The translations under genes were made by a program, and so were the position numbers. 64,000 nt of DNA from Eukaryota sp. TZLM1-RC (lineage: Eukaryota > Metamonada: BaSk clade): the NCBI GenBank assembly GCA_040285825.1, contig JAUPSS010000016.1, forward strand, positions 1 to 64,000. Direction: 5' to 3'. This document shows positions 56,133 through 64,000 of this stretch, in pieces. The notes under the pieces were generated by a model, which saw only the letters and a list, made by a program, of their open reading frames with translations, ran no database searches and was not told the DNA's origin. Position 1 is the first letter of the stretch; every line of letters begins with the position of its first letter.

Positions 56133-57231
56133 TGTTGTTGTTACTGATTAACTATCTTGCTAGACAGATGAGAAATTTACATGATGACGTGGTACTTGTT
56201 CAAAAACAAGTATTTCTATTAATAAATCTCTTTTTTCTCTCTTCACTTCTTTGGTATTTCTGCCTAACGGCATCAATAATTATTGGCCCTCATTGCAGAT
56301 GAAATCTACACACGTACCACATCCGTCCTTGCTTCTATGGAAGTGGATGATGTTCTGTTGTTCCTACAACAGTGAAAGGTGTACTCTTCTGTTACACCGA
56401 AAAAGGACCTTGTTCCAGCAAGGCTCCTCGTTGACCCCTTCTTGTTAGAACCATTGGTTCTCACAAGACCTGGGGTCGATTCATCCGATGAGGTGTTTCT
56501 GGATCATTTAAGATCCTCCACCTTGTTTTCCTCGTACGAGGAATTCAACTTGGTGATGTCTGAGTTGAAGGTTGATGTCCGTAAGGGCGACGTCCGTGAA
56601 CGTATGTCCTGCTACCTGAGACGTTTTCTTCAGGCGAAAAGCAGGGCTTCCGGACTGAAACTGCCTGACTCAGCCTTCATGATCAGATTCGCCAAGGGTA
56701 TTCTTCCATTAGGACTGCAGAAATCTCTGATTTCTCGAATTCGGGAGGTATTCCCCGATTTTCCTAACATTGGTAAATACCGCAGAGGATGAACTACTTG
56801 ATTGCACGGGAGTAGCTTCTTGGAACAGGTCTTCAAAGACTGTTTCTGAAAATACCGACTCTGTGCGTCAAGCTGGTATGAAGTCTCGTTCATCCCATAG
56901 GTCTCGCAATTTGACTGAAGGGACATGTTTCAAATGTCACCAGAAAGGTCATCTAGCTCGTGATTGCCCCTCAAAAGTTAAGCACGAAGTCAATCATTTA
57001 CGCCACGTGCCTCAGTATCTCACAAATCCCCTTTCTTCATTATGCTAAATGGTTCACGAAACTGTTGAAAGAAAATGGGAAGAAGTAGTGTTGTTGTTAC
57101 TGATTAACTATCTTGCTAGACAGATGAGAAATTTACATGATGACGTGGTACTTGTTCAAAAACAAGTATTTCTATTAATAAATCTCTTTTTTCTCTCTTT
57201 ACTTCTTTGGTATTTCTGCCTAACGGCATCA
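56133..57231 (+). mobile_element. Gag-only LTR retrotransposon derivative with 143-bp LTRs
   Basis: Two 143-bp direct repeats (56133-56275 and 57089-57231, one mismatch seen) begin TGTTGTTGTTAC and end GGCATCA. TAAA flanks both ends (56129-56132 and 57232-57235). The interior of about 0.8 kb encodes only gag. The sequence after the 5' LTR (ataattattggcc) and the polypurine tract (gaaaatgggaagaagtag) match those of the Ty3/gypsy element at 27-34 kb although the LTRs differ. Pol is absent, so it would need enzymes from another element. High LTR identity suggests a recent insertion. Confidence 0.9.
56337..57048 (+). pseudogene. gag: gag of the short LTR element
   Basis: Possible start ATG 56337 (MEVDDVLLFLQQ). 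A TGA interrupts at 56373-56375; the frame then runs to 56792 (capsid-like, 'MSCYLRRFLQAKSRASGLKL') and shifts by one near 56770. The second frame ends at TAA 57046-57048 and contains a canonical CCHC zinc knuckle, CFKCHQKGHLARDC, for RNA packaging. Two lesions make the protein unlikely to be produced intact. Confidence 0.75.
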
Positions 57232-58129
57232 TAAACAAATATTAAATCTTTTCATTGTTTTTTCTTGAGCCATTTTTTGGAAGTCATTCAAAAAAGTTTC
57301 TGCTTCTGCTGATAGTCTTCTGTTTATCAAAGATGGGAAAGCAATAAAAACTAGTGGTGTATTTCTACCAGCAATAGCCTCTTCGATATCTTTGTCATAT
57401 TTTCTACGTTTTTCTTTAGCTTTAAATTCAAGAGCATCTACAGGATTAAGTTTTCTTTTTTGAACCAAGATGTCATTTGCAACATTACATGAGACAAAGG
57501 CAACAACAGCTTCAGAGTTATCAATCCAATCACAATATACATCACCTCTATCGTCAAAACCAAAATTACATAATGAAAGTGTTTCCTTCAGCAGGGGCTC
57601 TTTGAAACACGAAATTCTTGCAGTTTGTGCCTTATTAAAAACAGTGTCTCTAACAGCATCATGTAATGAAGAACGATAAGTTATCAACTTCGAACAATTC
57701 AGAGCATGTCGCAAAGTGAGCTGAGGTGAATTCGAACAAATACATTTTTCTTTTAATAATAATTCATTAATGGGGATATTCAAATATAATCTCATTTTTG
57801 TTACAAACGCGTCATTAGTGGCTAACAGTCCAAATCTTCTTGGTACAATGGTTACAAACAGTGAAGAATGTGATGACTGGTTTTCACAAACACCCTTTTC
57901 CAATAACAATGAGTGAAGATCTTGATTTAAAACAGCCGAGCTGCATATATTACTATAAAGATTATTTCATACATTCCAGTCAATCGTTTCTGTAATGTTC
58001 GAAGAGTGTAGTCTTTATTTAAAAGATTCTTTTCCGGAATATTGCCATTGAATGATTGGGGAACGCATCGACTCCATTTTTCTACATCAAATTTTCGAAA
58101 TGTCATCATTTAATGTAAAAACAGTGGAA

Positions 58130-58625
58130 CTTTGGGTCAATAAATCAATAAATCATCCCAATCTCACATCAGTAATGATAGTGCTCCAATCAAGTCCTTC
58201 AAGCATTAAATCACCTCTATTAAGACCAAAAGAATTCGAAGTATCTTTATCAACTAAACGAAAGAGTAACGGTTCTAAATAGGAAACAATTCTCTGTGAT
58301 TTAGACATACAATAGAGGTGATCCCTAACTGCATCATTTACCTTTGATCGAAAAGTGATAAAGTGTTGACAGTTGAACAGATGATTTGGAGAGATTTTTG
58401 ATCCACATTTGCAAATCACATTATGAGGAACGTTTTTGGGCCAAATAAAACATCGAAGGCGCATTGAACAAGAAAATGTGGTATCATCTAAAAGAAGACC
58501 ATAAATTTGAGGAATTTTGAGGAATTATACAAGAAGAAGAACTATTTTGGACATTTAACAAAAAATTTGCGAAGACGGGATTATCATTTTTGGCCTGGCC
58601 AAGAGAATACAAAATAATTGGCTCT
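58130..58625 (-). mobile_element. LINE C-terminal fragment, minus strand
   Basis: The minus strand reads SLGQAKNDNPVFANFLLNVQ, then (frame change near 58470) MRLRCFIWPKNVPHNVICKC, a CKCG...HLFNC knuckle, VNDAVRDHLYCMSKSQ and NRGDLMLEGLD, stopping near 58153. The order matches the copies at 60.1 kb (NPVFANFLIDLK, CRCG...HLFNC). The distal nuclease part is lost where it meets the next LINE copy. Confidence 0.7.
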
Positions 58626-59118
58626 TTTCCATTATGTTTTCATTGATCCACATTCCTCTGCAAACCATAAGTATGTGAAATAAGTAATAGTTAAAATTAT
58701 AGTTTTGAGGTAGGTAGACAATGAAGATTACAATCTGGAACTAAAGGAAGATCATCAGGAGTTGCAAATCTGATAGAAACCATTTAAAAGACCTACTTCT
58801 ATGGTACTAGAAGCACAAAACACTTATTATAGAAGCATAAACAAGTCATATCATGATTGTGTAATGGAACTGTCAATTGACCAATTTAATGCATGACCAA
58901 TTGGTCGACAGGACTTTCCAGATTGGAGATGTATGGTGATGTGATTTGGCACTATCTTTCAGAAGTTTAAACAAGTGAAGAAGAAGAGTCGCAAGCTCCG
59001 GTAACAGTAACAGTTGAAGGGAAATCGAGCTGATCCTGTTGACCACTAATAGAGATACATTGAATAGGCATTTGATACCATTGTGGAAATGAGCAAGCAA
59101 TTTGAAATTGCAATCAGC
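58626..59118. other. AT-rich spacer
   Basis: No supported gene. It separates oppositely oriented LINE fragments. Some inverted caatt/aattg motifs near 58873-58912 are probably chance. Confidence 0.5.
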
Positions 59119-59320
59119 ATGTCAGACATCGTGTCAGACAGCGAGATTATCTTGACTCTTCCCATTCTTCTAACATCATGCAGCAAAACGAGAAAAAGGA
59201 TAACGAGGTTACGGACCCGGTTCCCACCTCCTCCTTCAACCTGTTCTTCACAGAACAGCAGAGTACTTCCTCCCGAACTCCTCAGTCAGGAACAGTAATC
59301 CTGCTGAACAGGAATAAACG
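59119..59320 (+). mobile_element. Fragment of a Ty3/gypsy gag 5' region
   Basis: DNA from 59119 resembles the start of gag at 27242: atgtcagacatc, a later aacatcatgcagca, and ggttacggacccggttcccacc versus ggcaacggacccggatcccacc. The encoded EVTDPVPTSS resembles EATDPDPTSP. No LTR is attached, so it is a truncated relative of the 27-34 kb element. Confidence 0.6.
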
Positions 59321-59550
59321 GAAAGTCAGAGCCTCGATTTCCTATTGGAATCGTCGTTCTGATTCTTCCGTGGGGCTAGAGTATTGCACTTTTTCCAGTC
59401 ATCATGTGAGTCATGACATGGGTGTTGTTGAATCAGACATGGTGATAATCACCTTGGATATAGGATGTTTCTTTTGTTTATGTTTTGTTTTGAATTGTTA
59501 TTTTGATGTATTTTCCATTATCTCATATCCTGCGTTCATCCACACCGTCA

Positions 59551-59673
59551 ATGTCTCTTGAATTTTGCAAAAATTTCAACGAGTTAAGAACCAAATTTTT
59601 GGCTAATTTGCTTGATATTGATTCTTCTTTTTCACATAGTCATTTTGTTGTAGCACAGAATCAGGAGGCCTAA
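59551..59673 (+). pseudogene. Short relative of the start of the 63.3-kb gene
   Basis: A 40-codon frame, MSLEFCKNFNELRTKFLANL, ends at TAA 59671-59673. The ATG context and first codons resemble those at 63314 (atgtctctcgaaaac..., with a similar preceding tcctttgctttcattc). It may be a truncated 5' end of the same gene or element family, followed here by LINE 3' sequence. Confidence 0.35.
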
Positions 59674-59819
59674 ATTTTCCCAAATTTAAATTTTTGTGTA
59701 ACGCTACATTTATTGGTGGAGGCAAAAATTTCATTTTTGAATTTTTGAAACGTTTTCCTGAAAACCAGCATTCAATAGAATCTTGTGTTAGTGATTAGTG
59801 TTTGGTGTCTTTGCAGAAT

Positions 59820-60820
59820 GAAAGCGGATGCCTCTCTCCTCAAATATGGTCCAAATGCTTTCCTACTGATATTCAAGAAATTCCACCCAGAAGTTTGGTT
59901 TCTTTAAGATTTGCATACGCAAAATTGCTGAAAAAATACTAAAAGTTTTTGAAAACTTGGATTTTACTGTACGTGTTAGCTTGGCTAACGCAAAGAATCC
60001 CGTTTTTGCCAACTTTTTGATTGATCTTAAGGAAAGTAGTTCAAATTGTCTCATTTCCCAAATCCCAAATTTTTTCGGTCTATCGTTAAATGACCATCAA
60101 TGGACAACTGCCTTAAGAATGAGGTGTTTTTTGGCCGTGCAGTGTGCCAAATGATTTGATTTGTCGTTGTGGTCAGCTTATCAATCTGAATCATTTATTC
60201 AATTGTAAATTTAATATTACATATCGCTCAGTTGTTCAAGAAGCTGTTAGAGACCAACTATATGCTATGTGCAAAAGTGACCACCTTGAAGCTTTTGTTG
60301 AAACTCTTGTGCGTAAGTTGTCACCTGAAAATGAAGATGAAAAACTTTTGGGAAACGCCGTGCTGACTTAATTACACCTGGGTCTGATGGTGTGATCAAA
60401 GTTGTTGATGTTGTCACTGTTGATGTTTGTAAGGATTCAGCAATTAGTTCTGCTAAAAAAGATGAAACTCCACTTTGCTTTGCTGAAAAGAGCAAAATCA
60501 AAAAGTACAATGAACCCTTATCTCAGCTAGGACGTGTTGAGCATGTCAGGTATCAGTTGGTTCCATTTGCTGTTTCTCTTTTTGGTAACATTGGAATATC
60601 TGGCATTAAATTTCTTGAAGGTTTCAGAAGTTTAATAAAAGAAAGAGCAGGAAAAGAATTGAACTTCAATTTCTGGCACAATAGAATTGTTTTCAGTATT
60701 CTTACAGCAATTCCAGAAATGCTGACCAAAGCACTGTTACAATTAGGAATAGAGTATGAAAATGGCGCGGTTAAAAGATTTGATGATGTTGATGCGTGTA
60801 TTGAGGATATTGAGTTCTAG
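59820..60820 (+). mobile_element. LINE C-terminal region, frameshifted
   Basis: In several frames: ENLDFTVRVSLANAKNPVFANFL, NFFGLSLNDHQWTTALRMR, then NDLICRCGQLINLNHLFNCK (CxC...H...C knuckle) and YRSVVQEAVRDQLYAM (60144-60371), then ITPGSDGVIKVVDVVTVDV and SKIKKYNEPLSQLGRVEH (60392-60820), ending in an acidic IEDIEF. It is one of the more complete C-termini here: knuckle, linker, nuclease-like motif (D...D-x-x-T-V-D), FWHNRIVF segment. Three frame breaks and no RT domain show an inactive 5'-truncated copy. Confidence 0.75.
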
Positions 60821-60889
60821 TTTTTTTTAATGTTTTGTTAGCGTTGAAAATAAGAATAAATTTTTAAAAAATAATAAATTTATCACTTA

Positions 60890-62474
60890 TCGGCCCATTG
60901 TCTCTTTTACAGCACGGGTTACAACATTTCGTTATTCTGTCCAAACAAATAGGGTTAGATATTAAATTGCCCAAGTGTTTCATTATTGGTAATCAGAATG
61001 CTGAGGTAGCATTTAATGAAACTTTTATCAAATACGTTGATTATGAGGAAGATGCGATTCGTTTTCTTGGCTCTTATTTTGGAAATTGTGAAAAAGTTAA
61101 ATCGATTTTGTCAGGTATTTTGGGAATACTTGAAGAACAACTTTTAGCTATTCAAGAACTGAAAATTGACAAGCATTTAGCGTTTTCGGTCCTAAATGTG
61201 TGTTTTGGATCAAAAATTAATCACCTTCTTCATTCTTTATCCCCCACAATTTTTCATGATTTTGCACGTCAATTTACTACTTTGAGAACAAATTTCTTGG
61301 GAGATTTGGTAGAAGTTTGTCCATCAAAAATTCCTTATCATGCATTTCTTAGTCCTAAATTTGGGGGAGTTGGTATTTCAAAAGCAGAGTATTTATGCAA
61401 AAGTGCTTTTATTGGTGGTATGAAAAATTTTCTTTTTGAATGGAGACTTCGTTTTGATCATATTCCTTTAAATGAATCACATTCTTTATTAATATCTCTT
61501 GAAAAAATGGTGCAAGAACTATCTGTTGATGTTTGGAATAGGAGTTTTCCTTCAAGTTTGCCTGCTGTGCCTTTGAGATCTTTCACCAATCTTCATCTTG
61601 CTGTTGTGAAAAGACAGAAGTCTGTTCTTATTGGTTTTGAAGACCTGGATTTTTCTAAACGACTTAGTGTGACTAAGATTAACAATCCCGTCTTTGCTGC
61701 CTTTTTATCAGACATCCAGAACTGCACTAGTTTAATATCTCAGCAACCAAGGCCATTTGGTCTTCACTTAACAAATGAAGCATGGAGACAAAACATGCGG
61801 TTGAGATTGGGGCTGTATCCAAGTGGTCTTTTGGATAATTCTGTTTGTATTTGTAACGAAAAACCTACTGCCAATTTCATATTGTTAGTTGTAAGAAATT
61901 CCTTCAATATCGGTCAGTTCTTCATAATGCCATTCGTGATGTGACATATGAGATGTTCAAGTGTTACAATTTTAGTTGCAAAGTAGAACCGTTGTTGAAG
62001 CATTATAGCGATAATAATCTGTTTAATTCATGTCGAGGTGATTTAATTGCTCCTTTTGTGGATTCCTCTCAGGTTGTTGTTGATTTTACTACAGTTGATC
62101 CCTTTGCTTTTATTTATCGTGATGATGTTTTACTTAGTGCTAATGGTCATTTAAACAAGGCTGAAGATCGTAAAAGAGATAAATAAACTGAGATATTAAA
62201 TGATTTAAATAAGAATCTTTACTCGAAGTTTTCGTTTGTTCTTTTTGCCTTTTCGATTTTTGGCAACATTGGACAGTCCGCCTTGAATTTTATCAATGAT
62301 TTTGGTAATTTATGTCGTTCAAGTGGTAAGAATTTTGCAGGGAATTTATGGAAGAATCGTATCATTTTCGCTTTGTGCAGAAGTGTTCCCAAGTACTTGA
62401 GTTTAATGATGTCCAAGATTTACAAGGATTCATCAAGAGTTGGCATGGAGAATTTTGTTTCTTATGTGTTTTAG
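60890..62474 (+). mobile_element. LINE 3' half: end of RT domain to C-terminal nuclease-like domain
   Basis: The longest LINE frame in the window (60898-61944; the first ATG is not the natural start). It begins in the RT thumb region, IGLDIKLPKCFIIG then IRFLGSYFG, and continues with PKFGGVGISKAEYL, VWNRSFPSSLPAVPLRS, INNPVFAAFLSD, FGLHLTNEAWRQNMRLRLG and CICN. After a frameshift near 61880: DVTYEMFKCYNF, CRGDLIAPFVDSSQVVVDFT. A TAA at 62184-62186 interrupts; WKNRIIFALCRSVPKYL closes at 62474. The catalytic YxDD part is missing, so it is 5'-truncated. Confidence 0.8.
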
Positions 62475-62499
62475 CTTGTTTTGTTATGTTGTGTTACTT

Positions 62500-63206
62500 T
62501 TTTTAGTAAATTTATAAATAAAAATATCTCAAATAGCCTTGGATTATTTCCCTCAGAACTATTGGATAATAGTGTTTGTTGCTGTGTTAAAAGACCTAAA
62601 GCTGATTTCAAACATATTGTCAGTTATAAAAAGTTCCTTCAGTTCAGGTCAATCTTACACAATTCAGTTCGTGATGTGACATATGAGATGTTTAGGTGTC
62701 ATGGTTTTAATGGGAAAATAGAACCTTTACTGAAACACTACAGTGATAACGATATTTTCAACTGTCGTCGTGGAGATTTGATTGTACCCTTTACTAACTC
62801 ATCTCAGGCGGTTGTTGATTTTACTACCGTTGACCCTTGTGCAAAAGTGTATTTGTCTTCAGTTTTTAATGATGAAAATTCGCATCTGTGTCAGGCGGAG
62901 GCACGTAAGAATCAGTTGTATGATGAAGTAATGAGGAATCTTTATCAAAATTTATACTCTTCTTTTGTCTTCATTCCATTTGCAATTTCGATTTTTGGAA
63001 GCATTGGTAAGATAGGTCAAAAGTTTCTTGATTCTTTTGCCAAATTATGTCTTGAACGTAACAGATTATTTAACATTTCCATTTGGCGTAATAGAATCAT
63101 CTTTGCTTTATTTCGAAGCTTTCCCAAATACTTGTCTCAGATATTCAAAAAGTTATATAGAAGTGTAAGGGTAGATGTGGAGAATTTTTCTTCTTATAAG
63201 TTCTAG
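62500..63206 (+). mobile_element. LINE C-terminal region, nearly intact tail copy
   Basis: The open frame to 63206 starts within SNSLGLFPSELLDNSVCCCV and continues without breaks: FKHIVSYKKFLQFRSILHNS (knuckle), RDVTYEMFRCHGF, CRRGDLIVPFTNSSQAVVDF, TTVDP, 'YSSFVFIPFAISIFGSIG' and IWRNRIIFALFRSFPKYL. It parallels the end of the copy just upstream in order and length, giving a head-to-tail pair of truncated copies. The lack of stops suggests a younger insertion. Confidence 0.78.
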
Positions 63207-63313
63207 CTCTTAGCTGTATGTTGTCACTCTATAATAATAAACAAATAAATAATAAAATAAATTAAAATATCTCAACTTTTTACAACTTTTAATCCTTTGC
63301 TTTCATTCAGTCG

Positions 63314-64000
63314 ATGTCTCTCGAAAACTACAAGGATCTCAACGTCAATCTTTCATTGCTTGACCACCATGTGGTTGATTTTCTCATCGATGAGGCTGGT
63401 GTCATCTCTGAATCCGTTCGCTCTCGATTGTCTTCATCAACTTCACCTGATCCCACAAGATTACCATTAGATGCTTCACAGATTCAACGTCTTCGTTCCA
63501 TTTGCCGTCGTATCACCACAGACAGTGACCTTTCTTTTTGCCTTAAAGATCTCCACAATGAAGTTGATTCTACACCAGCCCTGGAGTCATCCCCCTCTGT
63601 CCAGCATGCATTACTTTCACTTCATAAGCTTCACCTATCTGATCTATTAACTCAGTCTAGGAGAAATGACGCTTTCTTCTACATCAAGTCAGTTTATATT
63701 CCACTAGTTTTGAAATACAGATCCGCTGATAATATTCAGGACCTTAAATCAATCACAATCAATTTGATGACGTCATCAAAGTCAGATTCCCTTTTTCCAT
63801 CTCTAAGTATATCTTCTGATGCAAAAAGAAAGGAAATCGCCAGTTCAATTCAGTCATCGTTCTTAACCTCCCTTGGGGGTCGACTTTCCAAATTTGGAAC
63901 AATCATTCGATACCTAACCGGTCCAGTCCTTCAATATTATTCCATTTTTAATGAGCAAAAAATCACCTCAACTCTCTCCCCAGATAGAATTTCACTTATT
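63314..64000 (+). CDS. Unidentified protein, N-terminal 229 residues (runs off the window)
   Basis: From ATG 63314 the frame is open for 229 codons to the window end. The protein starts MSLENYKDLNVNLSLLDHHV; it is Ser/Leu-rich and mostly helical in appearance, with no signal peptide or clear membrane segment. Base composition is less AT-rich than the flanks, with more C at third positions, supporting a real gene. I recognise no family. A short relative of its start lies at 59551. It could be a host gene, or the first ORF of a retroelement, since LINE copies precede both occurrences. Confidence 0.6.
   Translation, partial: MSLENYKDLNVNLSLLDHHVVDFLIDEAGVISESVRSRLSSSTSPDPTRLPLDASQIQRLRSICRRITTDSDLSFCLKDLHNEVDSTPALESSPSVQHALLSLHKLHLSDLLTQSRRNDAFFYIKSVYIPLVLKYRSADNIQDLKSITINLMTSSKSDSLFPSLSISSDAKRKEIASSIQSSFLTSLGGRLSKFGTIIRYLTGPVLQYYSIFNEQKITSTLSPDRISLI

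Larger units (their letters stand above)
56006..58115 (-). mobile_element. LINE C-terminal region interrupted by an LTR element
   Basis: The minus-strand frame 57909-57229 contains FVTIVPRRFGLLATNDAF, a CxC...H...C knuckle (CICSNSPQLTLRHALNC), SSLHDAVRDTVF and DDRGDVYCDWIDNSEAVVAF, the usual LINE C-terminal order. Upstream, KWSRCVPQSFNGNIPEKNLL at 58.0-58.1 kb matches WNRSFPSSLPAVPLRS of the 61.5-kb copy in a broken frame. After the inserted LTR element (56133-57231) the same protein continues as LWRSRIQFAIINRFPWF and stops at 56006-56008. The frame is continuous once the insertion and its 4-bp duplication are discounted, so this segment was open when the LTR element landed. Confidence 0.75.

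Overview
The window is eukaryotic nuclear DNA from an AT-rich, probably unicellular organism (a protist). The evidence is a TFIIE-alpha gene, eukaryotic tRNA genes, a spliced membrane-protein gene, a chromovirus-like LTR retrotransposon, non-LTR retrotransposon debris, Mutator-like (MULE) transposase remnants and Fanzor-type sequences. Most genes lack introns and the one intron I can argue for is only 28 bp. TAA, TAG and TGA all act as stops. I cannot name the lineage. Two metabolic genes, a Bacteroidetes-like short glucosamine-6-phosphate deaminase and a CinA/PncC-type NMN amidohydrolase, look bacterial in type, as is common in anaerobic protists (inference).

Layout. 1-2.1 kb: four tandem ~450-bp repeats running into an RNase H fragment. 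2.1-5.1 kb: a MULE remnant with AT-hooks, two LINE 3' ends in tandem and an antisense fragment of LSU rRNA. 6.8-7.1 kb: the C-terminus of a Fanzor-like protein. 7.2-24 kb: one giant gene for a ~5,590-residue secreted/membrane protein: signal peptide, LamG-like domain, ten near-identical 282-residue repeats, IPT/TIG domains, Cys-rich GCC2/GCC3-like segment and 8-9 membrane helices. It is broken only by five single-T gains in T runs inside the repeat array, which are probably assembly errors. 24-27 kb: an RCC1-LRR pseudogene and LINE remnants. 27.1-34.1 kb: a complete but decayed Ty3/gypsy element with 79-bp LTRs and a 4-bp target duplication. 34.5-45 kb: three tRNA genes (Arg, Asn, Ile), a BED-finger fragment, an intact RCC1-LRR gene, a second MULE remnant and the spliced single-pass membrane protein gene. 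45-48 kb: divergent CinA-like and GNPDA genes. 49.1-53.1 kb: a longer Fanzor-like pseudogene ending 37 bp before a second intact RCC1-LRR gene. 54-55.3 kb: TFIIE-alpha on the minus strand. 55.7-63.2 kb: a LINE graveyard, with a 1.1-kb gag-only LTR element inserted inside one LINE copy. 63.3 kb to the end: an open, unidentified partial gene.

How the parts relate. About seven loci look like functional host protein genes: the giant surface protein, two RCC1-LRR proteins, the small membrane protein, CinA-like, GNPDA and TFIIE-alpha. Most of the rest is mobile-element debris. The most unusual content is the pair of Fanzor (eukaryotic TnpB-like RNA-guided nuclease) remnants, both lying just upstream of large intact genes and both carrying Asn where the third RuvC Asp is expected; the giant repeat protein; and two LTR-element families with unrelated LTRs but the same sequence next to them.
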